The notes beneath the pieces were generated by a model, which saw only the letters and a program-made list of their open reading frames with translations, was not told the origin of the DNA and did no database searches. A DNA stretch of 64,000 bases from UBA1715 sp045615765. Its GTDB lineage: Bacteria > Bacteroidota > Bacteroidia > Bacteroidales > UBA1715. Position numbers and translations under genes: made by a program. The stretch is taken from assembly GCA_045615765.1 (NCBI GenBank), contig JAZLFM010000028.1, positions 1-64,000 on the forward strand, in the 5' to 3' direction. Positions 9,805 to 17,966 of this stretch are shown one piece after another (within the stretch, counting starts at the first letter, position 1; every line of letters starts with the position of its first letter).

Positions 9805-10170
9805 TTATTCTTCGTTAGGGTATTCTTTCTTTACACAATCCGCCCACAACTCCTCTAACTTGTAGAATTCTCGTATATGCGGTTGGAATACATGAACAAT
9901 AACATCTCCATAATCTAAAAAGATCCATTCTGCATTCTCATACCCCGCTGTTCCCCAAGGCTTCTCGCCTGCATTCTTCCGTACATAATCTTCAACAGAA
10001 TCTGCAATTGCGTCTACATGCGTAGAGGAATCTCCTTCGCACACCACAAAGTAACGACAAATTGCATTATCTATTTTTTTAAAGTCTAAAGAAAGTATAT
10101 TTTTTCCTTTTTTTTCTCTAATTCCTTCAACGATGACTTTCACCAACTGTGTGGCTGTTACTTTCGCCAT
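9805..10170 (-). CDS. rsfS: Ribosomal silencing factor RsfS
   Basis: This 121-residue Iojap/RsfS protein binds ribosomal protein uL14 and blocks subunit joining when nutrients are short. The family core is visible: DNAICRYFVVCEGDSSTHVDA, then PWGTAGYENAEWIFLDYGDVIVHVF and the C-terminal FYKLEELWADC. It starts 3 bases after the nucleotide-sugar dehydrogenase gene and is followed by ftsH after 4 bases. Confidence 0.93.
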   Translation of the reverse strand: MAKVTATQLVKVIVEGIREKKGKNILSLDFKKIDNAICRYFVVCEGDSSTHVDAIADSVEDYVRKNAGEKPWGTAGYENAEWIFLDYGDVIVHVFQPHIREFYKLEELWADCVKKEYPNEE

Positions 10171-10173
10171 AAA

Positions 10174-11463
10174 TTACAAGCTAAAATATTTACAATTTTT
10201 AAATGTGTTTCTATAAACTCCTTTTATGTCATAGAAAATGAATGGTTCATTCGACAACGATCTAAAGTAGTCTTCGGACAAGTTACAGTATTGTGTATGT
10301 TTTGTTGCCAAAACAATTACGTCGTATTTTCCCTCGGCTTTTTCAGACAACGGGAATTGATATTGTCGATCAACATCTTCTTTTGACGCATACGGATCAA
10401 GAAGAGTTACATCTATGCTAAACGAGCGTAGAGCTGAAATTACCTCAAATATTTTTGAATTTCGAACATCACTCACATTTTCCTTGAATGTTGCACCAAG
10501 TACTAATACACGAGAATCTTTCAAGACTTTACCAGCAGCATTTATGTCTTTAATGATAAGGTTTGCGATATAGTTTGGCATACCATCATTAATTTCACGT
10601 CCCGCTGTAATCAATTTCGTGAAATGCTTTAATGTACTTGCTTTGTAAGTAAGATAATAAGGATCGACTCCTATACAATGTCCACCGACAAGTCCAGGAG
10701 TTACTTTATAGAAATTCCATTTTGTCGATGCAGCTTCTATCACTTCATTTGTGTCTATGCCCATTTTTTTGAACAACATTGACAATTCGTTCATCAAAGC
10801 AATATTCACATCACGTTGTGTGTTTTCGATAATTTTTGCTGCTTCGGCAACTCGTATTGAACTAGCCTTAAACAAACCTTTTTTCAAAATCGAGCCATAC
10901 ACACTAGCAATTGTCTCCAAAGCCTCGCTATCGCAACCAGAAACGATTTTTTGAATATTTGTCAATGTTTTTTCTTTATCACCAGGATTGATACGTTCAG
11001 GAGAATAACCCAATTTAAAATCCTTACCAGCCTTCAAGCCCGACAATCGTTCCAAAATAGGAAGACAATCTTCTTCTGTCGCACCTGGATACACCGTTGA
11101 TTCATAAACGACATAATCACCTTTCTTCAATGCTTTTCCGACAGTCTCTGTAGCCGAAAGCAAAGGCTTTAAATCTGGAACATTATGTGTATCGATTGGC
11201 GTAGGGACAGCAACAATAAAGAAATTCGCCTGCTTCAAATCTTCTGGATTTGACGAAAATACAATATCGCAACCATCAAAAGCTTCTTTGTCTAATTCTT
11301 CACTTGGATCTATATGAGAATTCATTAACGCTACACGACTTGCATTCACATCAAAACCTATAGCAGAAAATTTTTTTGAAAATTCTAGTGCTAAAGGCAA
11401 TCCAACATACCCAAGTCCAATGACTGCGATTTTTTTATTTTTGGCTAGTAAATCTTCAATCAT
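10174..11463 (-). CDS. Nucleotide sugar dehydrogenase (UDP-GlcNAc/ManNAc 6-dehydrogenase type)
   Basis: This 429-residue enzyme is of the UDP-glucose/UDP-N-acetyl-sugar dehydrogenase superfamily, which oxidises C6 of a nucleotide sugar with NAD to give a uronic acid for surface polysaccharide. An N-terminal Rossmann motif (VIGLGYVGLPLALEF), the ESTVYPGATE segment, the central KIIENTQRDVNIALMNE helix and the catalytic cysteine loop GGHCIGVDPYYLTYKA are all intact. The closest families are WbpA/TviB types. The start at 11463 matches the usual N-terminus (short helix then KKIAVIGLGY); an ATG 30 bases upstream is less likely. The precise sugar cannot be decided from sequence alone. Confidence 0.88.
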   Translation of the reverse strand: MIEDLLAKNKKIAVIGLGYVGLPLALEFSKKFSAIGFDVNASRVALMNSHIDPSEELDKEAFDGCDIVFSSNPEDLKQANFFIVAVPTPIDTHNVPDLKPLLSATETVGKALKKGDYVVYESTVYPGATEEDCLPILERLSGLKAGKDFKLGYSPERINPGDKEKTLTNIQKIVSGCDSEALETIASVYGSILKKGLFKASSIRVAEAAKIIENTQRDVNIALMNELSMLFKKMGIDTNEVIEAASTKWNFYKVTPGLVGGHCIGVDPYYLTYKASTLKHFTKLITAGREINDGMPNYIANLIIKDINAAGKVLKDSRVLVLGATFKENVSDVRNSKIFEVISALRSFSIDVTLLDPYASKEDVDRQYQFPLSEKAEGKYDVIVLATKHTQYCNLSEDYFRSLSNEPFIFYDIKGVYRNTFKNCKYFSL

Positions 11464-11516
11464 ACGCGAAATGATTTTATAAGTTTGTAACATTTACAAA
11501 AATAAAACATTTTTCA

Positions 11517-12716
11517 TCAAAAATCCTTATACAAAAGGTATTTTTGACGCATTTCCGTAAATTTTTTCAAACCATCTTGCCAACCAGCACGTATTTTTTC
11601 TGCAGACTCATCAGATTCTATAGATTTCTGTAGATCTTTTGTGCCAGCCAATTTGGTAAAAAAGCTATTAAAAAATGGTTTTTGTCCACTATAATTCGCA
11701 TAAATATCTTTCCAAATTTGAATATTCAAGCAGCCTTCTTTTTGGGCGTCAACGTCTCTATAATCACGACCGTAACATGTTTCATTCACAAATTTCGGTT
11801 TACTTGCACCTTCCTTACTTCGAGGCACAAAAGAAAATGTTGTATCTGCAAAAGAAGGACTTCCTATAACTTGGAATGGGAAATCCGTTCCACGACCACA
11901 ACTCATATCTGTACCTTCAAACAAACAAAGTGTTGGATACAAATAAATAGCTTGCATAGTTGACAAGTTTGGTGATGGAGCAACTGGTAATTCATATCGT
12001 TTCGAATGATCATACCCCTCACATTCAACCACAAACAACTTACATTGAACGCCATTTTCCAACCATCGTTCACCATTTATCATACTTGCATATTCTCCAA
12101 TTGTCATTCCATGTACAATTGGCACTGGATGCATACCAACAAACGATTTGTTTTCCATTTGCAAAATAGGTCCATCTACATAAAATCCATTTGGATTTGG
12201 ACGATCAAGAACAATCATTGGAATATACTGTTCTGCACAAGCTTCCATCACATAATGCATAGTTGAAATATATGTATAAAAACGCGCACCAACATCTTGA
12301 ATATCAAACACAACAATGTCAATACCACGTAAATCTTCCACTGTTGGTTTTTTGTTTGATCCATATAACGAAACCAATGGCAAGCCTGTCACATTATCAA
12401 CACCATGGGCAATATGCGCACCTGCATCTGCCGTACCACGAAATCCATGTTCTGGAGTTAAAATTTTTGTAACTGATATTCCCAGACGCAATAATGTATC
12501 AACTAAATGAGTGCCATTTACTTGCGAAGTCTGATTGCCAACAATAGCAACTTTTTTATCTTTCAACAACGGAACATACAAATTCATTCGTTCCGCACCA
12601 ACGACTATATTTTCTTTTGATTCTTTAGCTGTTTCCGTTTTTCTTTTTGATTGCGAATAGCAAGAGTTTGCAAAAAAGAGTATAAACAGCAATAAATAGT
12701 GTAGTTTTCTCATCAT
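11517..12716 (-). CDS. DUF1343 protein, NamZ-like exo-beta-N-acetylmuramidase
   Basis: This 399-residue exported protein has an N-terminal hydrophobic signal ending FANSCYSQ, possibly a weak lipobox. The body is a DUF1343 domain: GNQTSQVNGTHLVDTLL, TPEHGFRG, FDIQDVGARFYTYISTMHYV, DRPNPNG and PSPNLSTMQAIYLYPTLC are family landmarks. The characterised member NamZ of Bacillus subtilis removes terminal MurNAc from peptidoglycan fragments, and the Tannerella relative serves MurNAc recycling. A periplasmic cell-wall recycling role is the likely assignment. The gene is divergent from the LolE-like permease, with only about 20 bases between the start codons. Confidence 0.85.
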   Translation of the reverse strand: MMRKLHYLLLFILFFANSCYSQSKRKTETAKESKENIVVGAERMNLYVPLLKDKKVAIVGNQTSQVNGTHLVDTLLRLGISVTKILTPEHGFRGTADAGAHIAHGVDNVTGLPLVSLYGSNKKPTVEDLRGIDIVVFDIQDVGARFYTYISTMHYVMEACAEQYIPMIVLDRPNPNGFYVDGPILQMENKSFVGMHPVPIVHGMTIGEYASMINGERWLENGVQCKLFVVECEGYDHSKRYELPVAPSPNLSTMQAIYLYPTLCLFEGTDMSCGRGTDFPFQVIGSPSFADTTFSFVPRSKEGASKPKFVNETCYGRDYRDVDAQKEGCLNIQIWKDIYANYSGQKPFFNSFFTKLAGTKDLQKSIESDESAEKIRAGWQDGLKKFTEMRQKYLLYKDF

Positions 12717-12721
12717 TTAAC

Positions 12722-12729
12722 TATCTTTG
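12722..12729 (+). promoter_or_regulatory. Promoter -7 box of the LolE-like gene
   Basis: TATCTTTG matches TAnnTTTG exactly but ends only 6 bases before the ATG at 12736, so the transcript would be leaderless or nearly so. Confidence 0.6.
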
Positions 12730-12735
12730 TCCGAT

Positions 12736-13989
12736 ATGAATACTGAATTATACATAGCGAGACATATTTTACCACGCGAAAATACGACAAATATTTCGAA
12801 GTCAATCGTAAATATTGCAATAATTGCCATAGCATTAGGCTTGGCTGTTATGATTATCGCTGTCTCTGTTATTGTAGGATTTAAGTCAACTATTTCGGAA
12901 CAGATTTTTGGTTTTTCTTCACATATCGAAATTGTCAATTTTGACAACAATAGTTCATACGAAACCCTTCCCATACAAAAAGATCCAACTCTTATTTCTA
13001 ATTTGAAAAAAGAAAAAAATGTAACTGCCGTACAAGTTTATGCTACAAAACCAGGATTAATAAAAGTAAACAATACCGCTCGTGGAATTATCGTCAAAGG
13101 TATAGACACGACATACAATTGGAGTTTTATACAAAATCATTTAATTGATGGCGAAACACTTACATTTCCTTCCGATACAACCACAGACAATGTTGTTATT
13201 TCAAAAACACTAGCAGATTTGCTCGGTTTATCTTTACACGATAAATTCACCACTTCGTTCGTTCCTAACGATGCCAACAAAAAGGTAAGGAAACGTAGTT
13301 TCATCGTTTCTGGCATATACGAAACCCACCTCAACGAAATTGACGACAGATTTATACTCGTTGATATTCGTCATATACAAGACCTAAATAATTGGAATGC
13401 GGAACAAGTGTCTGGCTATGAAGTATTTTTAAAAGACTACAAACATCTTGACGAACAAAAAGAGATCATTAACGACATTGTTGGCTATGACATTTCGCCC
13501 GATAGTCAAAAACTACATGTTGAAACACTGCAAGAAAAAACGCCTCAAATTTTTGATTGGCTGTCTCTACTCGACATGAATGCTTGGTTAATCATAGCTT
13601 TAATGATTTTGGTAGCAGGAATGAATATGATTACCGGCTTACTGGTCATTATATTAGAAAAAACCTCTCTAATTGGAATACTCAAATCACTCGGAGCACA
13701 AAATGCAAGCGTACGGAAAATTTTCTTATATGTTGGTAGTATGCTAATTACCAAAGGATTATTCTGGGGGAACATTGTTGGACTACTGCTCTGCATCGTA
13801 CAACAACAATTTCACATAATCACTTTAGACCCAACAATTTACTTTATGTCATACGTACCAATTGCACTCCCAATTTTTTACATACTTGCATTAAATTTAG
13901 GAACTTTTATATTGACAACGGCAATGCTTATTATTCCGTCTATGCTTATTACAAACATAAGTCCATCGGAAGCTATTCGTTTTGAATAG
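12736..13989 (+). CDS. FtsX/LolE-like ABC transporter permease
   Basis: This 417-residue permease has the MacB/FtsX layout: a membrane helix at about 27-50, a large periplasmic domain (about 55-270), then three membrane helices (about 280-305, 325-355, 375-405). The N-terminal LYIARHIL and the IVGFKSTISEQIFGF segment are typical of LolC/LolE lipoprotein-releasing permeases. In Bacteroidetes one such permease usually works with a LolD ATPase encoded elsewhere, and no ATPase is adjacent. The start at 12736 is chosen because the family N-terminus begins there; the upstream in-frame TTG is part of the promoter box. It probably moves lipoproteins off the inner membrane. Confidence 0.86.
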   Translation: MNTELYIARHILPRENTTNISKSIVNIAIIAIALGLAVMIIAVSVIVGFKSTISEQIFGFSSHIEIVNFDNNSSYETLPIQKDPTLISNLKKEKNVTAVQVYATKPGLIKVNNTARGIIVKGIDTTYNWSFIQNHLIDGETLTFPSDTTTDNVVISKTLADLLGLSLHDKFTTSFVPNDANKKVRKRSFIVSGIYETHLNEIDDRFILVDIRHIQDLNNWNAEQVSGYEVFLKDYKHLDEQKEIINDIVGYDISPDSQKLHVETLQEKTPQIFDWLSLLDMNAWLIIALMILVAGMNMITGLLVIILEKTSLIGILKSLGAQNASVRKIFLYVGSMLITKGLFWGNIVGLLLCIVQQQFHIITLDPTIYFMSYVPIALPIFYILALNLGTFILTTAMLIIPSMLITNISPSEAIRFE

Positions 13990-13996
13990 AAAATAT

Positions 13997-14004
13997 TACA
14001 TTTG
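13997..14004 (+). promoter_or_regulatory. Promoter -7 box of folE
   Basis: TACATTTG fits TAnnTTTG and ends 18 bases before the folE ATG at 14023. Confidence 0.6.
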
Positions 14005-14022
14005 CCAACAATTTTAGAGCAC

Positions 14023-14658
14023 ATGGAAATATACAACAATGGTCTTTTAACACCGTCGGACGGTACTTATCAAAAGATAGAAACTTTTGACGACAAGACT
14101 ACAGAAAGACTTGCGGAACTTTATAAAGAAGTCCTTGAACTACTTGGTGAAGATGTCAACCGTGAAGGTTTATTAAAAACCCCATTGCGTGTTGCCAAAG
14201 CTATGCAATTCTTAACGCAAGGTTACCACACCGACCCACGCGAGATCCTTCGTTCTGCAATGTTCAAAGAAGAATACCAACAAATGGTATTAGTAAAAGA
14301 CATTGAAATTTATTCTATGTGCGAGCATCACATGTTGCCTTTTATCGGTAAGGCACATGTAGCATATATTCCAAATGGATACATAACAGGCTTGAGCAAA
14401 ATTGCACGAATTGTAGAAGTTTATGCACGCCGCTTACAAGTACAAGAACGACTTACCGTTCAAATTCGCGATTGCATTCAAGAAACATTGAATCCACTTG
14501 GAGTTGCAGTTATTATCGAAGCACAACATCTTTGTATGCAAATGCGCGGTGTACAAAAACAAAACTCTTCAACTACAACCTCGGCATTTACCGGAGCATT
14601 CAACAAGAAAGAGACAAGAGAGGAATTTGTGCATTTAGTAGGTGCAAATCTTAAATAA
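14023..14658 (+). CDS. folE: GTP cyclohydrolase I
   Basis: This 211-residue enzyme converts GTP to dihydroneopterin triphosphate, the first step of folate and pterin synthesis. The zinc and catalytic residues are in MCEHHMLPFIGKAHVAYIP (Cys, His-His) and the second cysteine is in AQHLCMQMRGV. The GLSKIARIVEVYARRLQVQERL helix of the family is intact. The start at 14023 is preferred because the in-frame TTG at 14002 lies inside the promoter box. dtd follows after 6 bases, and the two are probably one transcript. Confidence 0.95.
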   Translation: MEIYNNGLLTPSDGTYQKIETFDDKTTERLAELYKEVLELLGEDVNREGLLKTPLRVAKAMQFLTQGYHTDPREILRSAMFKEEYQQMVLVKDIEIYSMCEHHMLPFIGKAHVAYIPNGYITGLSKIARIVEVYARRLQVQERLTVQIRDCIQETLNPLGVAVIIEAQHLCMQMRGVQKQNSSTTTSAFTGAFNKKETREEFVHLVGANLK

Positions 14659-14664
14659 TCCAGT

Positions 14665-15117
14665 ATGAGAGCTGTTATTCAACGAGTTACGCACGCATCG
14701 GTTACAATCGAAGGCGTTGTGAAAGCAAAAATTGGGAAAGGACTATTGGTACTTTTAGGTGTTGAAGAAGCTGACACACAAGAAGATATTGATTGGTTGG
14801 CAGGAAAAATTGCAAGACTTCGTATTTTCAGCGACGAAAACGATCTAATGAATTTATCCATCGACGACATTTCCGGCGATATGATTGTCGTAAGCCAATT
14901 CACTCTTTTCGCTGCGACAAAAAAAGGAAACAGACCTTCGTATATTCGTGCTGCTCGTCCAGAAACGGCTATTCCACTGTATGAATCTTTTGTTGAAACT
15001 ATTCGCAAAGAAATTAAAGGCAACGTACAAACAGGAGAATTTGGGGCAGACATGAAAGTCGAACTACTAAACGATGGTCCGACAACCATACTAATCGACA
15101 CAAAAAACAAAGAATAA
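14665..15117 (+). CDS. dtd: D-aminoacyl-tRNA deacylase
   Basis: This 150-residue DTD enzyme hydrolyses D-amino acids mischarged on tRNA. The two active-site motifs are present: SQFTLFA (residues about 78-84) and the C-terminal cross-subunit loop NDGPTTILID. Length and N-terminus (MRAVIQRVTHASVTIEG) are standard. It follows folE closely. Confidence 0.96.
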   Translation: MRAVIQRVTHASVTIEGVVKAKIGKGLLVLLGVEEADTQEDIDWLAGKIARLRIFSDENDLMNLSIDDISGDMIVVSQFTLFAATKKGNRPSYIRAARPETAIPLYESFVETIRKEIKGNVQTGEFGADMKVELLNDGPTTILIDTKNKE

Positions 15118-15131
15118 CCGACAACATTTCA

Positions 15132-15139
15132 TATATTTG
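15132..15139 (+). promoter_or_regulatory. Promoter -7 box of the cyclase-like gene
   Basis: TATATTTG matches TAnnTTTG and ends 17 bases before the ATG at 15157, so this gene can be transcribed independently of folE-dtd. Confidence 0.6.
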
Positions 15140-15156
15140 CCTAAAAAGATTTCGAA

Positions 15157-16086
15157 ATGAACAAAACGGTACACACACTTGACTTTGAGAAAATCCTACG
15201 CATCCTAAAGGATACCGAAGACAAATATGTATTTGAGAAGGTAAATCTTATCCCTAAAGAAGACGACCTACTTGAAAAATTACAGAAGTACGTCAACTAC
15301 GGACAAGTAAACCGTAAAGCTGTTTTAGGTATAGACATATACAAATATAGTTCATACGAAGAATTTGCACAGACACTAGTCCCTTGTATGTTTAAATTAT
15401 TGTTTAGGGAAACTATTGATATGTGCTTTAAAAACCATGCGTTTTTATTCCAGAAATACACAAAAGTTGAGTTTGAAGAAAACTTCATCAGTACCGGTGA
15501 CGGTGGTTATGTGATTTTTGACAACCCATTACATGCACTTTTATTTGCTTGTAATTTTTCCATAGTTCTTCGTACCTATAACTCATTCCACTTATATCCA
15601 AAATTACGAAAAATTGTTGGTGGAGCCAGCGTTCGCTATGCCATCACCTACGATAAAATATACTATTTCGACAAGAGTCACTATGGTCGTGCAATCATTA
15701 ACAATGCCCGTATTTTAAGCAAAGACTCTTTAAACCGATGCATTATCGACCAAAACGTATATGATTGGTTTACCTTGAACATCGATGGTATGGAAAATCT
15801 GCAATTGATTACCATAGATCAAATAGCAAACATATATGAATTCCAAGGTAGTTACGATCCACAAGTACTTGACGAACACGAAGATGCTATATTCGGCAGA
15901 ACCATGTCGAGAGAATCCGGAATCATTAACTCCGATGTACTGAAAATTGGTGAAATTCACTCAAAAGAAGCCAATATTAGCGTGTACAACATTCACTTAC
16001 AAATCGTAAGCAAATGGGAACGAAGCGATACCGACCGAATGATAACAGTTAGTTTGGGCAATCTGAACACAACATCGCTAACATAA
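15157..16086 (+). CDS. Divergent class III nucleotidyl cyclase-like protein
   Basis: This 309-residue soluble protein of unassigned function has a central region (about 45-205) that follows the order of class III adenylate/guanylate cyclase motifs. AVLGIDIYKYSSY matches the strand with the first metal-binding Asp. STGDGGYVIFDNP matches the second Asp hairpin (K-x-x-G-D in the family). SVRYAITYDKIYYF followed by YGRAIINNARILSK resembles the G-x-x-V-N-x-A-A-R-L helix that carries the transition-state Asn and Arg. No receiver, HAMP or membrane segment is attached. The C-terminal 100 residues (about 210-309) match nothing I know. It could be a diverged, perhaps inactive, cyclase or a nucleotide-binding regulator. 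It has its own promoter and a strong terminator follows. Confidence 0.6.
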   Translation: MNKTVHTLDFEKILRILKDTEDKYVFEKVNLIPKEDDLLEKLQKYVNYGQVNRKAVLGIDIYKYSSYEEFAQTLVPCMFKLLFRETIDMCFKNHAFLFQKYTKVEFEENFISTGDGGYVIFDNPLHALLFACNFSIVLRTYNSFHLYPKLRKIVGGASVRYAITYDKIYYFDKSHYGRAIINNARILSKDSLNRCIIDQNVYDWFTLNIDGMENLQLITIDQIANIYEFQGSYDPQVLDEHEDAIFGRTMSRESGIINSDVLKIGEIHSKEANISVYNIHLQIVSKWERSDTDRMITVSLGNLNTTSLT

Positions 16087-16111
16087 TTCGGTAAATTCCT
16101 TTTTCTATAAA

Positions 16112-16139
16112 AAAGCGTGAACCTTACGGAACACGCTTT
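16112..16139. terminator. Bidirectional terminator hairpin
   Basis: AAAGCGTG and CACGCTTT form an 8-bp stem around a 12-base loop, between two convergent genes, with A/T runs on both sides. Confidence 0.75.
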
Positions 16140-16161
16140 ATTCGTTTAATATATATCCTTG

Positions 16162-16410
16162 TTAATATATCTTTTCGTATTCACATTTCAATTTTAGTTC
16201 ATAGCAAAATTTCAAAAAATCATCAATTTTTGTATCATCATAAAAACAATCTATTCCTGAAGTCTGAGCTGTTCTTGCCAAATTTCCATATTGTTCATTG
16301 TCTAAAACATTAAACACAGCCTGCCCCAAACGATAGTATTTTCTATTGGGATCATCTTCGACTAAAGCAAGCACTTGTTCCTTAAATTCTTCAAAACCTT
16401 CTTTATCCAT
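16162..16410 (-). CDS. Small hypothetical protein of the SLOG/ankyrin operon
   Basis: This 82-residue acidic protein matches no family I know. It contains a helix-rich N-terminus, then RLGQAVFNVLDNEQYGNLA and the motif GIDCFYDDTKIDDFLKFC. It begins 9 bases after the stop of the ankyrin gene, so it is probably co-translated with it. Its small acidic form and position would suit an accessory or immunity partner, but this is inference. Confidence 0.7.
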   Translation of the reverse strand: MDKEGFEEFKEQVLALVEDDPNRKYYRLGQAVFNVLDNEQYGNLARTAQTSGIDCFYDDTKIDDFLKFCYELKLKCEYEKIY

Positions 16411-16419
16411 AATCTAATA

Positions 16420-17364
16420 TTATAACCAACCTTCCCAATTTAAAACAGTTTGATTTTCGTCCATAAAAGGACGAGCTCCATGTTTTTTAAGCAATGAAAT
16501 AACTTCATCCTTTCTTCCCTGCCAGTCTGTATTATCATTCAGTTCCACGACATGTAACACGGTTGAATGTATTTGTGAATATATTTCTCCTTCGGCGGAA
16601 TCGCACAAACCACAATTGTAAGCCGGATTTGCTCCACGTTCCAACATTAAAATAACCAAGTCAGGATTGCAAGATATACATGCACTTTCCAACGGAGTTT
16701 GTCCATCAAATCCAAACAAATCAATATCGGCTCCAAGAGACAAAAGATAATCTACGGTTTCTTCAACCAATCGTAGATTCTTATCCATTTCTTCTTTCGA
16801 CATGTCACAATTGTAATAGGCGCGATCTACGCATTTTGCCAAAGCCGTATTTCCGTCTTCACCTATGGCATTTACATCTATGTTTCCACTTTCCATAAGA
16901 TTTTTTACTTGTGAAAATGTCCAATCAACACGATCTAACAAATCAATCAACGGAGTATTTCCACCCAAGTGCAAATACCTGCCATGTATCAAAGCCTGAA
17001 TTTTTGTTGAAACTGCGACAAAATTATCTCGTATGTCTTCCCAAGAATATACATGTTCTTCCTCGGTGACCTTTTGTAACAAACGCCACATTTCTTCAGT
17101 AATCTGATCATAATCATTGTGATATCGAAGCTGTCGAAATTGTGGTTCGTTTATCCAATAATGAGAGAATTTATCGCGTCCCATCAAGACATATACCTTT
17201 TTCAGAATACTCTTAGCATACGAACTATTATCCTTTGATAGATTATTGTTTTTACACAAAATGATCGGTGCATAGGAATAGTTTGCATCTACCATAATTC
17301 TACGATGATATAAAGCGAATTCTTCTCTCGTATAAAGTTCTTCTATGTTTTTTATGTGTTTCAT
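16420..17364 (-). CDS. Ankyrin-repeat protein
   Basis: This 314-residue protein has an N-terminal region of unknown type (about 1-130) and then at least three ankyrin-like repeats. Recognisable pieces are GNTPLIDLLDRVDW, DVNAIGEDGNTALAKCVD, FGFDGQTPLESACISCNPDLVILMLERGANP and DEVISLLKKHGARPF. No signal peptide or membrane segment is seen, so it is probably a cytosolic binding protein. Its start overlaps the end of the SLOG-like gene by 4 bases (ATGA type), which indicates translational coupling. Confidence 0.75.
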   Translation of the reverse strand: MKHIKNIEELYTREEFALYHRRIMVDANYSYAPIILCKNNNLSKDNSSYAKSILKKVYVLMGRDKFSHYWINEPQFRQLRYHNDYDQITEEMWRLLQKVTEEEHVYSWEDIRDNFVAVSTKIQALIHGRYLHLGGNTPLIDLLDRVDWTFSQVKNLMESGNIDVNAIGEDGNTALAKCVDRAYYNCDMSKEEMDKNLRLVEETVDYLLSLGADIDLFGFDGQTPLESACISCNPDLVILMLERGANPAYNCGLCDSAEGEIYSQIHSTVLHVVELNDNTDWQGRKDEVISLLKKHGARPFMDENQTVLNWEGWL

Positions 17365-17891
17365 AGTTTATTTATAAATCGTTTCTTAAACAATGGTTCA
17401 CTTTCTATTTCCTCAATTCCATTATTGAAACGCCAACGATGAGGAAATAAACATATTGCATCTATATCTAATGTCAATGCAGCTTTCAACCCACTTTCGT
17501 CTGCGCCAGATTGACCACCACTTCGGATTTCGGTAATTTCGACCTTGAAATCGTTTATTAGTTTACGTAATACATACAAAATGACCTCATCGCAATATTG
17601 TTGGGTTAGTTTATGTTCGTGCAAACGGGCCAAGCCATTTCCAGCAATATTAAACGAATTATATTGTCGCATTTCCGGACCATATTTTTCAAGAAAATCA
17701 TTCACTTTATCTATTTCCTTTATGTTGATTGCATAATACCCTTTTTTATGCTTACGGGCGCTTTCTTCTGTCAGTCGTTCCCCTGAAGTTGTAAAATCTA
17801 CTGCAAACGCAAGTGTTACGTCTGCTAATTTTGCATTCTCCTTCGTTCTATGCGCATACGATGCATGATCGTCTTCTATAAACTGTATCAT
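17361..17891 (-). CDS. SLOG/YpsA-related nucleotide-binding domain protein
   Basis: This 176-residue protein carries, near residue 128, the motif EIRSGGQSGADESGLKAAL. This corresponds to the S-G-G-Q-[ST]-G-x-D-x-x-[GA]-L-x-A-A loop of YpsA/cpYpsA-related SLOG proteins, whose Rossmannoid fold binds nucleotides or nucleotide-linked ligands. Upstream, SFNIAGNGLARL and the K-x-Y-Y-A-I-N-I segment look like additional strands of the same fold. Related SLOG proteins are often found in conflict and signalling systems. It heads a three-gene operon with an ankyrin protein and an 82-residue acidic protein. The promoter just upstream shares a 20-bp element with the promoter of the tagged-gene island. 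Confidence 0.65.
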   Translation of the reverse strand: MIQFIEDDHASYAHRTKENAKLADVTLAFAVDFTTSGERLTEESARKHKKGYYAINIKEIDKVNDFLEKYGPEMRQYNSFNIAGNGLARLHEHKLTQQYCDEVILYVLRKLINDFKVEITEIRSGGQSGADESGLKAALTLDIDAICLFPHRWRFNNGIEEIESEPLFKKRFINKL

Positions 17892-17909
17892 TTCCTTATT
17901 CTTGTTTCA

Positions 17910-17917
17910 CAAAAATA
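17910..17917 (-). promoter_or_regulatory. Promoter -7 box of the SLOG operon
   Basis: On the minus strand this reads TATTTTTG. It starts exactly 7 bases downstream of the 20-bp repeated element at 17925-17944 and lies 18 bases before the SLOG gene start. Confidence 0.65.
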
Positions 17918-17924
17918 ATTTACA

Positions 17925-17944
17925 ACTATGCGAAATCACCGCAC
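17925..17944 (-). repeat. 20-bp promoter-linked repeat, copy 1
   Basis: The 20 bases are identical to 22354-22373 and in the same orientation. The minus-strand sequence contains the dyad TGCG-GTGATTT-CGCA. Its position overlaps the expected -33 region of the SLOG-operon promoter. It is best read as an operator or upstream promoter element. An attachment-site direct repeat is the alternative, because the two copies bracket the tagged-gene island. Confidence 0.8.
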
Positions 17945-17966
17945 TTTTAATTTTTTTAGAAAATAG

